From NCBI GenBank assembly GCA_013215565.1, contig JABSQV010000004.1, forward strand, positions 204,917-268,916: DNA of 64,000 nt, read 5' to 3'. The translations under genes were made by a program, and so were the position numbers. Every line of letters starts with the position of its first letter. The first letter of the stretch is position 1. Positions 8,601-17,321 of the stretch are shown here, piece by piece. The stretch is from Myxococcales bacterium (GTDB taxonomy: Bacteria > Myxococcota_A > UBA9160 > SZUA-336). The notes beneath the pieces are model-generated. The model was not told where the DNA came from. It saw only the letters and a list, made by a program, of their open reading frames with translations, and made no database searches.

Positions 8601-8709
8601 GAAAGCGCAGCAGTTGATTGAAGAAGTGGTCAGCGCCGCAGGCGAACTCGGCCTGCAGCCAGTGATCGAGGTTGCCCTCGGGCTCAAGGCCGAGTACGGA
8701 CTCGACTAG
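5623..8709 (+). CDS. OmpR-type winged-helix / AAA ATPase / TPR regulator
   Basis: 1028 residues. Residues 1-95 form an OmpR/PhoB-type winged helix: F-G-A-F-E-L-D, L-T-P-R-V-Y-D-L-L-A-Y-L, ending T-V-Y-G-R-G-Y-R-F. F-V-G-R-S-R-E-L (124-131) opens an AAA_16-type ATPase with Walker A G-G-P-G-L-G-K-T (153-160) and Walker B L-L-L-L-L-D-D-L-H (269-277). The rest, about 600 residues, is helical with TPR-like repeats. There is no receiver domain and no membrane segment. The architecture fits a one-component cytoplasmic activator in which ATP and the repeat region sense a ligand or partner. No neighbouring gene is an obvious target. It ends with a 4-nt overlap with convergent leuD. Confidence 0.85.
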   Translation: MYVFGAFELDEQLYELRSNGKPVKLTPRVYDLLAYLIRNRDRVVPKEELIEQVWQRKFVSESSLPTCVNLARKALGEAPDVDSMIQTVYGRGYRFTAPVVERSADAQAEAGRAGESPTPGDRPFVGRSRELRELRGAFDQVLKGRGRLVTLSGGPGLGKTRTAEEFADEARARGARILVGRCHEGEGPPIFWPWVQLIRSYLADHDPARLLYALGNSGAEIASLVPELRELVPGLPKLAQEQLSSESDRFRLFDALGRFLTRASSHEPLLLLLDDLHAADAPSLALLEFLARELGRARVLIIATYRDTALERGHPLSATLGELAREDLTHLIELQQLRETDVEEFLEAVSGGEVPAELVSLVYQKTEGNPLFLAEIVRLLDAERKLDHPREVRSWSVTIPQGVRETIRRRLVQLSDSTNRLLTLAAVCGRAFSRNTLEAVGELSGVELLEGLQEAVDARILNEARDPHVDYRFSHGLIREMIYDELSISDRAQLHLQVGTAVESLHETDLSPYLAELAHHFGQAAPLAGVENSIVYETRAGRRAATLMAFEDAAGHFDRALRALDSSELLDREQRFELLLELAAAELHAGRWAPAHETLQRASEHAREFGAADALARVALLYPAPSAPGVITDQRPDAVSVKLVEEALQTLDAQDSTLRALLLSRLALDLYWTSTQEHCLRVSQESLEMARRLGDPRVLASALVGRHGLLLGPPHLAERQPLAREALSCAERAGAPELSLSSRQALLHDFIEVCDPVGADVEIEAISELEQELKPRWSLGARTMRLASRGEYEKAEKSLREDRASTGGLDSPSPVGEIQLWNVLFSQGRLSELGTSIEKFVARYPEVPGWRAALAAIYFQSGREADARAEFERLLEVDVRKLPMNAAWFMSIGTISELAMNLGGREAAERLYTLLLPYSDRVLQVPPTAMYLQAASHYLGGLASVLGRFDDAERHFTKAIELNSRMQARGFLAYNRLHYARMLLARGRSGDHKKAQQLIEEVVSAAGELGLQPVIEVALGLKAEYGLD

Positions 8710-9302
8710 AACCCCTCGATGTAGGGCAACCCGGCGGCGGTACTTTCGATCGCGTCCCCCGCCTCGAGCAATACCCCGGTCGCGTCCCAGGTTCCGTCGA
8801 GCAACCTGCTGCGGGCATCCTCGGCCTGTTGCGCCGCGAAGGTCCCGACCCTGCAGCGCACGCACTGCCGCTCCAGATCGACCGCGATCTCCTGTGCGGG
8901 CTCGAGGTCGATGCTGTCCATGAGCGTGCCGAGATCGGCGGGCTCGAGCGTCACGCACGGAAGTCCGAGCGCCACGCAGTTTCCGAGGAAGATCTCGGCA
9001 AAGGACTCCCCCACGAACGCTCGGAAGCCGTGTCGCATGAGCGACTGCGGCGCGTGTTCGCGCGACGAGCCGCAGCCGAAGTTTCTGCCAACGACCAGGA
9101 TCGACGCGCCCTCGAAACGCTCGTCATCGAGCGGATGCTCGCCCTTGGCCTGGGCACGGTCGTCCACGAACAGGTATTTCTCGAGGCCCTCGAAGGTCAC
9201 CTGGCGCATGAAGCGTGCGGGAATGATGCGATCGGTGTCGATGTCGTGCGTGCGCAGCACGCAACCTCGCCCGGAAACCCGAACGACCGGATCCGAGCCC
9301 AT
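8706..9302 (-). CDS. leuD: 3-isopropylmalate dehydratase small subunit
   Basis: 198 residues, the normal length. With LeuC it forms isopropylmalate isomerase of leucine synthesis. Conserved features are D-I-D-T-D-R-I-I-P-A-R-F near residue 20 and G-R-N-F-G-C-G-S-S-R-E-H-A-P, the swivel-domain loop contacting substrate. Its ATG shares one base with the leuC stop (TGATG), so the subunits are translationally coupled. leuA and leuB are not in the window. Confidence 0.96.
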   Translation of the reverse strand: MGSDPVVRVSGRGCVLRTHDIDTDRIIPARFMRQVTFEGLEKYLFVDDRAQAKGEHPLDDERFEGASILVVGRNFGCGSSREHAPQSLMRHGFRAFVGESFAEIFLGNCVALGLPCVTLEPADLGTLMDSIDLEPAQEIAVDLERQCVRCRVGTFAAQQAEDARSRLLDGTWDATGVLLEAGDAIESTAAGLPYIEGF

Positions 9303-10702
9303 CAGAGGATCTCCCGCACATCGGTAACCTGCCCGCGCAGCGCCGCGGCCGCCACCATCGCCGGTGACATCAGCAGCGTGCGTCCCGTGGGCGAACCCTG
9401 GCGCCCCTTGAAGTTCCGGTTACTCGAGGACGCGCACATCTCCTTGCCGACCAGCTTGTCGGGATTCATCGCGAGGCACATGGAACAGCCCGGCTCACGC
9501 CACTCGAAGCCCGCGCTACGAAAGACCTCGTGCAGACCTTCGGACTCGGCCTGCCGGAACACCTCCTGCGATCCCGGCACGACGAGCGCCCGCACGCCGG
9601 TCGCCACGTGGCCCATCTCCGCCACACGCGCAGCCTCGCGCAGATCCGAGATCCGCGAGTTCGTACACGAGCCGATGAACGCGACATCGATCGGGATTCC
9701 GGCAATCGGGTCTCCCGATCGAAGCTGCATATGCGCGAGCGCCTCTTCGACCCCGGCGCGTTCCTCGATCGAGACCCGGTCCACGGAAGGGACCCGTTCA
9801 TGTACGGCTGCATTCTGTCCCGGGTTGATGCCCCAGGTCACCGTCGGCGCGATCTCCTCCCCCGCGAGGGCAATGCGATCGTCGTACTGCGCGTCCGGGT
9901 CGCTCGCGATCGATGTCCACCACACCCGTGCCCGCTCGTAGGCCGCGCCCTTCGGAGCGAACTCGCGCGCGCGCAAATAATCGAATGTCCGCTCGTCGGG
10001 ATTGACGTAACCGACCCGGGCCCCGCCTTCGACCGACATGTTGCACACGGTCAGACGTTCTTCCATCGACATCGCGTCGATCACGTCTCCGCCGTACTCG
10101 TAGGCGAAACCGATTCCTCCCTTCACGCCCAGCCGGCGAATGATGGAGAGAATTACGTCTTTGGCGTAGACCCCGGCGGAGAGGGCTCCCGAAACTTCGA
10201 TCCGCCGCACCCTGGGCCGCCGAACCGCCATGCACTGGCTGGCGAGTACGTCGCGAACCTGGCTGGTGCCGATGCCGAATGCGATGGCTCCGAAGGCCCC
10301 GTGTGTCGAGGTGTGACTGTCCCCGCACGCGATCGTGATCCCGGGCTGGCTCAAACCCAGTTCGGGCCCGATCACGTGGACGATTCCCTGTCTACCGCTC
10401 GCGTGGTCGAAGAACTGAATCGCGTGCGCACGGCAATTCTGCTCCAGCCGCGCGAGCATCGCCTCGGCGAGGGCATCCTGGAGCGGGCGCGCGGACGAAT
10501 CTGTCGGGACGATGTGATCGGCCGTCGCAAAGGTGCGCTCTGGAAAACGCACGCGCAGTTTCTGCTGGTCGAGCGCCGCGAAGGCCTGCGGACTCGTCAC
10601 CTCGTGGATCAGGTGCAGCCCGACGAAAAGTTGCGTCTGGCCCCCGCTGAGTTCGCCAACCGTGTGGAGGTCCCAAACCTTATCGAGCAGGCTCCGGCCC
10701 AT
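9302..10702 (-). CDS. leuC: 3-isopropylmalate dehydratase large subunit
   Basis: 466 residues, equal to the E. coli enzyme. It isomerises 2-isopropylmalate to 3-isopropylmalate with a [4Fe-4S] cluster. Aconitase-family signatures visible are [21 protein letters not shown] (first cluster Cys), and [11 protein letters not shown] (other two cluster Cys). It starts at an ATG 29 bp after the methyltransferase gene and overlaps leuD by one base. Confidence 0.97.
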   Translation of the reverse strand: MGRSLLDKVWDLHTVGELSGGQTQLFVGLHLIHEVTSPQAFAALDQQKLRVRFPERTFATADHIVPTDSSARPLQDALAEAMLARLEQNCRAHAIQFFDHASGRQGIVHVIGPELGLSQPGITIACGDSHTSTHGAFGAIAFGIGTSQVRDVLASQCMAVRRPRVRRIEVSGALSAGVYAKDVILSIIRRLGVKGGIGFAYEYGGDVIDAMSMEERLTVCNMSVEGGARVGYVNPDERTFDYLRAREFAPKGAAYERARVWWTSIASDPDAQYDDRIALAGEEIAPTVTWGINPGQNAAVHERVPSVDRVSIEERAGVEEALAHMQLRSGDPIAGIPIDVAFIGSCTNSRISDLREAARVAEMGHVATGVRALVVPGSQEVFRQAESEGLHEVFRSAGFEWREPGCSMCLAMNPDKLVGKEMCASSSNRNFKGRQGSPTGRTLLMSPAMVAAAALRGQVTDVREIL

Positions 10703-10731
10703 GCGCCACAGTCTAGCAGTTCGAGCCGCGC

Positions 10732-11490
10732 CTACAGTTCGGCCGCTACCATGAATGGGCCGCTTGGACGGTCCCCCAGTTGGATCGCACGCGCCGTCGA
10801 GGGGTCGTAGTTCTCGAACCAGACAATGTGTTCGAATCCGGCCTCTGCAAGGAGATCCCGAAGTGACGCGGGCGTAACGTAGCGCCGATGCGTGACCATC
10901 TCGGCCTCGGGCGCAGCATCGACCGAGAAGTATTGCGTCCTTCTTTCAAGCAGCGGAGTCAGCATTTCGCGTCGATCCCGCACCGAAATCCGGGTTCCGG
11001 CGACCTCCCGCTCGATCAGCCGCCACTGGCCCGAGAGTTCAGGCCGGAGCATGCTGAGCGGGACCGCGAGGTCGAACAGCACGCGCGCGGGACTCGCCAT
11101 CGACCGCCGCAGGTGGCGAAGGAATAGCCGCTGCTCCTCGATCTCGATCAGGTAGTTGAACGCGTGCAGGCTGACCAGAACCGCATGGAAGCGCTCGGAC
11201 AGCGGACGTGCCCGGAAATCATGGTGTGCCAGACGGACTCTGTCGCCATCCTCGCCCAGCCGTTCGCGCGCCACGGCGAGCATGTCGCGGGAGACGTCTA
11301 CGCCCACCGCCTCGTGGCCCTCCCGGGCGAAGCCCCGAAGCAAGCGGCCGGTCCCGCAGCCGATTTCGAGAAGCGGCGGCGCGTACTTGGCGGCAACGTC
11401 GAGATAGACGGGAAGGTCCCGCGCGAACCCAGAGGCGTAGAGGTCGTAGAAGCGAGCGTACTGGAGCATCACATTCGGTGGGTTCAGCAT
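10732..11490 (-). CDS. class I SAM-dependent methyltransferase
   Basis: 252 residues from the ATG at 11490; a second ATG seven codons in is also possible and neither has a clear ribosome site. The Rossmann motif [12 protein letters not shown] lies near residue 42, with G-V-D-V-S-R-D-M-L as the motif II acidic end. A mixed C-terminal region has [11 protein letters not shown]. The substrate is unknown. It lies between the TPP decarboxylase and leuC on the same strand, with no evident metabolic link to either. Confidence 0.8.
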   Translation of the reverse strand: MLNPPNVMLQYARFYDLYASGFARDLPVYLDVAAKYAPPLLEIGCGTGRLLRGFAREGHEAVGVDVSRDMLAVARERLGEDGDRVRLAHHDFRARPLSERFHAVLVSLHAFNYLIEIEEQRLFLRHLRRSMASPARVLFDLAVPLSMLRPELSGQWRLIEREVAGTRISVRDRREMLTPLLERRTQYFSVDAAPEAEMVTHRRYVTPASLRDLLAEAGFEHIVWFENYDPSTARAIQLGDRPSGPFMVAAEL

Positions 11491-11569
11491 GATGGCGTGC
11501 GGAGTTAGGCGAAAGAACACCCGACCGCAAACGCACCGCCGCCGCGAGTGTTCCCTGATACACAACGGA

Positions 11570-13252
11570 TCACGATTCTGAACTTGTTTGACGCCCCTGC
11601 AGGGCCGAAGCCCGGATATAGCGAGACGAGATTGGAGACAGATCGTCCGGATCGACAATCGCCTCGATGAGCGCGAAGCGCGGCTCCCGGTGTGCGCGCT
11701 CCAGTGCGTCGCGGAGTTCGCGACGATTTCTGACGCGAATCCCGAGGCCACCCCAGCCCTCGGCCATCTCTGCGTAGGGCCAGTTGGGCAGCTCGAGCAG
11801 GTCGGCGCGTGGCGAAACCGGCCGAAAGATTCCCCAGCCTCCGTTGTTGACCACGATGATGATCGGGTTGCAGCCGTGGCGCGAGGCGTGTGAGAGTTCG
11901 GCGCCCGTCATCTGGAAAGCCCCGTCTCCGCACAGGACCAGCGGGCGCTTTCCACTCCCGATCTGGATGCCGAGTGCCGCCGGAACGCCGTAACCCATCG
12001 AGGCATAGAAGCCCTGGGCAAAGTAGAGCCCGCCGGGCGGGACCCGGACCTCGAGTCCACCGAAGAGCATGTCGCCCGACTCCGCAACTACATGGTAGCC
12101 ACGCCGAACCCGCAGAAAATCGTTGACCGTGAGCAGCAGATCGTTGACTGCGATGGGCGTACGCGCCTCGGCCCGGGGGCGCTTTAGGTTGTCCGCGTAC
12201 TCGACCTGCTCCCGGTGTCTGCGAAGTCCAGGGATCCGGCGGATCGCGCGCACGAAGGGCCGGAGACGTACATCCGTGTAGGTGTGTCGACTGATGTGCA
12301 CCTGTCCGCCCATCGCCTGAACCATCCGCTCCGGCGCAACCCCGCGCGAGGACGCCCCCAGGTTGATGTCGCTCCGAAGCGCCCCGAGCGCCAGGACCAG
12401 ATCGGCGTCTGCAACGCGCCGCCGAATCGGGGCCGGCCCCAGATTCCCCATGTACAGGCCGAGATACAGGGGGTGGTACATCGGAAAGGCGCCACGCGAG
12501 AGCACCGTCGTTGCGACCGGAGCGCCGAGCCGGTCGGCGAGCGCGACCAGGTCGCGCGTCGCGCCTTCGCGGTGCACCTCGATCCCGACGATCACGACCG
12601 GGCGTCGCGCGGAGTTGATCCGATCGGCGGTCTCGCGCGCCGCCTCGGCCCCTTTCGCGCTGTCGGAGGTCGGCTCCGCAATCGAACCGTCCCAACGTAC
12701 CAGCTCCGCCGGGACCCCGATCCGGGTCTCGACCAGGTCCCGGTGGATCTCGAGGTAGCCGGGCCGCCTGCGGGAGCGGATCGTCGAGACCAGTTCGTGG
12801 ATCTGCTCCGCTGCACCCGAAGCGCTCCGGATCACGCAGGATGCACAGCTCACCTCCTGGAAAATCCGGTGCTGACTCTCGATTTCCTTCGCCTGGTGGT
12901 GAATCAGCGTCCCGAGCCTGGTCTCCTGCTCGCCCGGGCCGCCGCTGATCACCAGCAGCGGAACTTCCTCGGCGAACGAGCCCGCAACCGCGTTCACGAC
13001 GTTGTGCCCGCCGGCCCCGTAGGTCACGACGACCACGCCCATCCGCCCGGTCGCACGCGCGTAACCGTCCGCCGCGAAGCCGACCCCGGGCTCGTGCGAG
13101 AACGTCATGATGCGAAGGCCCCGTTGGGCCGCAAAGCGGTGGAACAGGTTCAGGACCAGGTCGCCCGGCAGCCCGAACAGATGCTCGACGCCGGCCCGCC
13201 TGAGGTAGGCCACCAGGAAATCGCCGAGGGGCATCCTGGAGCGCATGTCCAC
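11570..13252 (-). CDS. TPP-dependent decarboxylase, indolepyruvate/pyruvate decarboxylase type
   Basis: 560 residues from a GTG, with ATGs at codons 3 and 7 as alternatives. It has three-domain TPP-enzyme architecture. The N-terminal PYR domain has G-L-P-G-D-L-V and the catalytic Glu in S-H-E-P-G-V-G-F-A-A-D-G-Y-A-R. The C-terminal PP domain has G-D-G-A-F-Q-M-T ending in V-V-N-N, the Mg-TPP motif. The pattern fits non-oxidative 2-oxoacid decarboxylases more than acetolactate synthase, but the substrate is not certain. It is divergent from the acyltransferase gene at 13293, 40 bp away. Confidence 0.8.
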   Translation of the reverse strand: MDMRSRMPLGDFLVAYLRRAGVEHLFGLPGDLVLNLFHRFAAQRGLRIMTFSHEPGVGFAADGYARATGRMGVVVVTYGAGGHNVVNAVAGSFAEEVPLLVISGGPGEQETRLGTLIHHQAKEIESQHRIFQEVSCASCVIRSASGAAEQIHELVSTIRSRRRPGYLEIHRDLVETRIGVPAELVRWDGSIAEPTSDSAKGAEAARETADRINSARRPVVIVGIEVHREGATRDLVALADRLGAPVATTVLSRGAFPMYHPLYLGLYMGNLGPAPIRRRVADADLVLALGALRSDINLGASSRGVAPERMVQAMGGQVHISRHTYTDVRLRPFVRAIRRIPGLRRHREQVEYADNLKRPRAEARTPIAVNDLLLTVNDFLRVRRGYHVVAESGDMLFGGLEVRVPPGGLYFAQGFYASMGYGVPAALGIQIGSGKRPLVLCGDGAFQMTGAELSHASRHGCNPIIIVVNNGGWGIFRPVSPRADLLELPNWPYAEMAEGWGGLGIRVRNRRELRDALERAHREPRFALIEAIVDPDDLSPISSRYIRASALQGRQTSSES

Positions 13253-13292
13253 GCGAAGATACCCACAAATGCCCTATTCTCCGAGGGACGGG

Positions 13293-14252
13293 ATGACAGA
13301 CTTCGCGCTCCCTCCTGAACGCACCAAGCTCGCGGAGCAGGTCCTCGCGATGCTCGGGGACCGAAGCGTCGCAAAACGTGCCGATCTGAGCGGGGCCGTG
13401 GCCCGAACCCTGGTCGAGGCTCGCGACGAGGAGATCCACGGTTTCCTCGAGCAGATCGGGTCGACCGGAGGGGACTGGGGCTACCACCCGGCCAACGCGC
13501 TTGCGCGGCGGGTCATGGGTGCCGTGCAGCAGGTGCTGCTGCTTCCGGGCTCCGGGCTCGCCGGCACGGAGAGCCTCGAGGTCGCCCGCGAACGGCCGAC
13601 GCTCTTCTTCGGAAATCACGTCTCCTTCAGCGATGCGAACGTGCTGGAGCATCTCGTGACCCGCGCCGGCTACGACGACGTCGCGCAGCGGATGGTGGCT
13701 GCAGTCGGTCCAAAGGTGTACACCTCGGTCCCGCGCCGGATTGCGAGCCTCGCGTTCGGGACCATCAAGCTGCCGCAGAGCGCCAGCCGCGCGACGGCCG
13801 AAGTCCGACTGAGGGCACGCGAGGTCGCGCGTCTCTCCCACCAGGCGCTCGCGGTCGCGCGCGAACGGCTCGCGGCCCGCGAGCACCTGATCGTGTTCGT
13901 CGAAGGTTCGCGCAGCCACGACCAGGGCATGAAGACCGCGCTCCCGGCCGTCGCCCGCTATCTCTCCTTCCCGGATCTGGCCATGATTCCGTTCGGCCTC
14001 TGGGGAAGCGAACGCCTGTCTCCGCCGGATGACCGGGGGCTCGCACCGGCCCGGGTCGAGGGGCGCCTCGGACCCGCGCTCGACGCAGCGCGGATTCTGG
14101 ACGCCTGCGGGCAGAACCGGGTGCTCTGCATGCAGGTCGTCGGGGTCCTGATCGCGCGCCTGCTTCCGCCCGCGTACCGGGGTGCCTACGCGAAAGACGC
14201 GCCGAAGCTCGAGCGAGCACGCGAACTCGCCCGGGAGTTGTCGGAGGCTTGA
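13293..14252 (+). CDS. PlsC-like acyltransferase
   Basis: 319 residues, from the ATG with GAGGGACGG upstream. N-H-V-S-F-S-D (the H-x4-D catalytic motif of glycerolipid acyltransferases) is near residue 110. A later F-V-E-G-S-R-S-H matches the E-G-x-R-S substrate-binding block, and M-I-P-F-G-L-W-G the final block. No clear membrane anchor is seen. It probably acylates a lysophospholipid or related alcohol. Its stop overlaps the next gene's TTG start by 4 nt. Confidence 0.8.
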   Translation: MTDFALPPERTKLAEQVLAMLGDRSVAKRADLSGAVARTLVEARDEEIHGFLEQIGSTGGDWGYHPANALARRVMGAVQQVLLLPGSGLAGTESLEVARERPTLFFGNHVSFSDANVLEHLVTRAGYDDVAQRMVAAVGPKVYTSVPRRIASLAFGTIKLPQSASRATAEVRLRAREVARLSHQALAVARERLAAREHLIVFVEGSRSHDQGMKTALPAVARYLSFPDLAMIPFGLWGSERLSPPDDRGLAPARVEGRLGPALDAARILDACGQNRVLCMQVVGVLIARLLPPAYRGAYAKDAPKLERARELARELSEA

Positions 14253-15571
14253 AGCCCAGCAACCGCGTTCGAGCCTGTGGCCCGCTCCGGGCCCTCTGGA
14301 GCGCGCTGGCGCTGCTCGCGGCTCCGGCGCTGGCCGACGTCGACCCGCTCGCTGAGAAGGCCGAGCAGTTTCGCAGCGCGCTCGTAGAGCGGCATCTCTC
14401 GCCCGAGGGCCTGGTCCTCTACAGGATCGACCTGGACCGCCTGCCTCAGATGCTCGAGACCGGCCGCTACCCGCGCCAGGCCGACACCCCGATGTTCACC
14501 GGCATCTGGGCCGCGACCAGCTGCCTGCGGGCACGCCTGGTCCGAGGTCCGGAACGCGAGGAAGCCCTTCACGACGCAGGCCGCGCACTCGCGGGGCTCG
14601 AGCTGTTGATGGGCGTGACCGGACACCGCGGCCTGCTCGCCCGCCTGGTCCGGCGCGCATACGCGCCCCAGGGGGCGGAGGAAGCCCGCCAGAAATGGTA
14701 TCCGGGCGGCCCAGGCTATGAAGACTACCGCTGGCGCGGCGAGGTTTCGGTCGACCAGTACGCGAGCGGACTGCTCCCGGCCGTCTGGGAGTGCCGCGAG
14801 CTGTTCCCGGAACGGAGCCGGGAACTCGTCACGGGATTCGCGGATCATCTGCTCGAGCACGATCTCGAAATTACGGACGCCGACGGAGCGCGCACCCGCT
14901 TCGGAGACCTGTCGCCGCGCGCCGGCTACGGCTGGAACTCGATCGCGCAGCTCACCGCCTACGCCACCTTCGCGCTCGCGGCGAAACTCGGGACGAACCC
15001 CGCCTACGCCCGCGAGCGCGACCGACTGCGCGACGAACGACGGGTGGTAGCGCGGTCGCGGACCACCAACCTCCGCATCGGCGCGACCACGAACCCCTCG
15101 AACGACCTGATGGCCTGGAGCCTGTTCCGGGTGCTGGTCCCGCTCACGCGCGAGACGCGCGATCCGGCGCTGGCGGACCTGCGTCACGCCACACACGTCG
15201 CCTGGTTCCGGGTGCGAAACGACGGCAACCCGCTCTTCGCCGGACTGTTCTGCCAGCTCGAGCCGGGAGCGTGCGACCGCGCCGCGCTCGATCAGGCCCG
15301 GGAACTGCTCGCGCGCTTTCCGCTCGACAAACGGGGGCGGGGCCCCGACCCCGCAGTGGCCAGGCTGCCCCGGAGGCTGCTCCCGGGACGCAAGTGGCGC
15401 CCGCTCGCGCGAGATCCCGTCCCGATCGAACTCCGCGCCACCGACTCCTACGAGTGGAAGGCGAGCCCCTACCGCGTGGACGGGACGGGCGCTCCGAGCA
15501 CCCAGTACACGGGCCTCGACTACCTATCTGCCTACTGGGTCCTGCGCGCCGCGGACTCGGCCGCCCGGTAA
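14249..15571 (+). CDS. exported protein of unknown function, probable alpha/alpha-barrel
   Basis: 440 residues from a TTG overlapping the acyltransferase stop; no other start lies before the signal peptide. The signal peptide has a hydrophobic core L-W-S-A-L-A-L-L-A-A-P-A-L-A, with cleavage expected near residue 29. The mature part is helical and rich in W, Y and R, with repeated blocks (D-T-P-M-F-T-G-I-W-A-A-T, D-Q-Y-A-S-G-L-L-P-A-V-W, Y-G-W-N-S-I-A-Q-L). Such regularity suggests an alpha/alpha toroid as in glycan-processing enzymes, but no catalytic signature is certain. Coupling to the acyltransferase hints at an envelope role. Confidence 0.55.
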   Translation: MKPSNRVRACGPLRALWSALALLAAPALADVDPLAEKAEQFRSALVERHLSPEGLVLYRIDLDRLPQMLETGRYPRQADTPMFTGIWAATSCLRARLVRGPEREEALHDAGRALAGLELLMGVTGHRGLLARLVRRAYAPQGAEEARQKWYPGGPGYEDYRWRGEVSVDQYASGLLPAVWECRELFPERSRELVTGFADHLLEHDLEITDADGARTRFGDLSPRAGYGWNSIAQLTAYATFALAAKLGTNPAYARERDRLRDERRVVARSRTTNLRIGATTNPSNDLMAWSLFRVLVPLTRETRDPALADLRHATHVAWFRVRNDGNPLFAGLFCQLEPGACDRAALDQARELLARFPLDKRGRGPDPAVARLPRRLLPGRKWRPLARDPVPIELRATDSYEWKASPYRVDGTGAPSTQYTGLDYLSAYWVLRAADSAAR

Positions 15572-15646
15572 AGCCCCCCGCTGCCGGCGCCGATGTACCT
15601 CATAGCCCCTGGACGGCTCAAATCTCCGCCCCCCTGCGGGAGCCCC

Positions 15647-16057
15647 ATGCTTCGCAGCGCATCTCCTGGAACCGCCCGCGTGCCCCGGCGACCCCGCGTC
15701 AATTCGGAGTCAGCATCGCTCGACATCTTCCTTGCGAACTCCCAGGCTGCCATCATGGTGGTCGCGGGAGGGCACGAGGGCGTGGAGTTCGTACTCGATC
15801 AGCAGCGCGTGCTGATCGGACGGGGACCGGGCATGGACCTGACGATCGACGACTCGAGCCTCCGCACACTGGAGGCCGCGCTCGAATTTCGCCAGGGTGC
15901 GTACCACCTTCGGCGCTTCGACCTCGAGGCAAACCCGGGGTCGGATGGCGCGCCAGCGCGCGCGCAGAGGCTGAAATCCCTCGACCAGTTCCGGCTCGGA
16001 GACCTTCGCTTCGAGTACACGATCTCGCCAGATGACGTCGGCGGCCCGACGGGATGA
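15647..16057 (+). CDS. FHA-domain protein
   Basis: 136 residues from the ATG at 15647, behind GGGAG; the ATG at 15593 is also open. After a basic stretch comes an FHA-like beta sandwich: F-V-L-D-Q-Q-R-V-L-I-G-R-G-P (the G-R pair opening FHA domains), D-L-T-I-D-D-S-S-L-R, and a final L-R-F-E-Y strand. FHA domains bind phosphothreonine. The canonical S-x-x-H is reduced to S-S-L-R-T, so phosphopeptide binding may be altered. It overlaps the pseudokinase gene by 26 nt, implying a joint function. Confidence 0.6.
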   Translation: MLRSASPGTARVPRRPRVNSESASLDIFLANSQAAIMVVAGGHEGVEFVLDQQRVLIGRGPGMDLTIDDSSLRTLEAALEFRQGAYHLRRFDLEANPGSDGAPARAQRLKSLDQFRLGDLRFEYTISPDDVGGPTG

Positions 16058-17321
16058 TCTGGCGTCCCCCCCGGCCGCCTCGCGGCCGACCGTAGCAATG
16101 GAACTCCTGAGCGGAACGGCGATCGGCAGCTTCGTGATCGACGTGCGGCTCGCGAGCGAGGGGACCTCCGAGATCTACCGCGCGCACCAACCGGCGCTCG
16201 GCCGATCGGTGCGGATCGTGCGGCTTCCGGACCCGCCGGATGCGGCGAGCAACCCGCTCCCCGGCCTGGATCGCGAACTCCGGCTGCGTGCCCGGCTGCT
16301 GCACCCCAACGTCGCGCAGCTGTTCGACTGCTTCACGCAGCACGGCGCGATCTATCTGGCGAGCGAAGACGTGGACGGCCCGAGCCTGGCCGAGCTTCTC
16401 CAGGCCGCGGTCCCGATTCCGGCCGCGGTCGCGCTCCAGATTGCGCTCGAACTCTCGCGCGGCCTCGCCGAGATCCACGAACGCGGCATCGTCCACGGCG
16501 ATCTGCAGCCCCGGAACCTGCTCGTGAGCCGCGCGGGCGAAGTCAAAATCACCGGCTTCGAGCACGCCCGAGAGGCCGGAAGCATCGACCCGGCCGAACC
16601 CGCGGGGTCCGCACACACCCGGCCGCCCGAGCAACGGGCTGGATCCCGGAGGTTGCCGGCCTCCGACGTTTTTGCTTTCGCGCGAACGCTGCAGCAACTG
16701 CTGGCCGGACGGACCGAGCCCGCGGGCTCGACCCGCTTCCCGGGCACCAGTCGCCGGCTCGAGCGGTCGCTTCGCGCCTCGCTCCTCGAGGATCCCGCAC
16801 TCAGGCCACGGGCCCGGGACCTGCGGGACGCATTGGCGCAGGAACTCGGCGAACCGGGCCCGCTGGATTGCCGCGTCACCATCGCCGCCTGGCTCTGGGA
16901 GGCACAGTCCGGGACGGCCGGCGGCTCCGGGAACTCTGCGACCGCTGAGGCAGGCCGTGGGCGTACGGCCGCTGCCCGGCGGCGCGCGCTCTCTCTGGTC
17001 GGAGCCGCCGCAGCCATTCTGCTGGCCGGAATTCTCTGGGTCGGATACGAGCGAAACACCGCACCGCGCGACGTCGCAGCGCAGATGCTGACGCCCGCAG
17101 ACGCGCCCGGCCTGGTTTCGTTCGTGGCGCATCCATGGGCCGAGATTCAGGTCGACGACCTGCCCCCATTCGTCACGCCGCAGGCGGCGCCACTCGAACT
17201 CGCGCCGGGCGAGCACCGCGTTGTGTTCCGGCACCCCACACTGGGCTCGCGCGAGCGGACCCTGCGGGTGGTTCCCGGGGAACGCAGGCGCGTGATCGAA
17301 ATCCTCGAGCCCGCGTCGTGA
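16032..17321 (+). CDS. membrane pseudokinase with periplasmic PEGA domain
   Basis: 429 residues if the ATG at 16032 is used; Met23 at 16098 is an alternative. Residues 30-270 align by eye to Hanks-type Ser/Thr kinases: a loose Gly loop (L-A-S-E-G-T-S-E-I-Y-R), a helix-C Glu (E82), catalytic loop H-G-D-L-Q-P-R-N (155-162), and V-K-I-T-G-F-E-H-A-R where V-K-I-T-D-F-G-x-A-R is expected. The metal-binding DFG Asp is therefore Gly175, and no Lys occupies the VAIK position (S-V-R-I-V-R-L). It is probably a pseudokinase. A transmembrane helix spans about 319-339, and a PEGA-like beta domain (361-425) follows on the other side. It lies between FHA and LysM genes with overlaps on both sides. Confidence 0.75.
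   Translation: MTSAARRDDLASPPAASRPTVAMELLSGTAIGSFVIDVRLASEGTSEIYRAHQPALGRSVRIVRLPDPPDAASNPLPGLDRELRLRARLLHPNVAQLFDCFTQHGAIYLASEDVDGPSLAELLQAAVPIPAAVALQIALELSRGLAEIHERGIVHGDLQPRNLLVSRAGEVKITGFEHAREAGSIDPAEPAGSAHTRPPEQRAGSRRLPASDVFAFARTLQQLLAGRTEPAGSTRFPGTSRRLERSLRASLLEDPALRPRARDLRDALAQELGEPGPLDCRVTIAAWLWEAQSGTAGGSGNSATAEAGRGRTAAARRRALSLVGAAAAILLAGILWVGYERNTAPRDVAAQMLTPADAPGLVSFVAHPWAEIQVDDLPPFVTPQAAPLELAPGEHRVVFRHPTLGSRERTLRVVPGERRRVIEILEPAS

Noticed and set aside
10832-10845. tRNA T-loop-like GTTCGAATCC
   Set aside because: Lies inside the methyltransferase coding region and no cloverleaf can be drawn around it.
11505-13919. Long minus-strand open frame (804 codons) across the methyltransferase/TPP/acyltransferase boundary
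   Set aside because: It shares its space with well-supported genes in other frames and has no domain signature; typical of GC-rich DNA.
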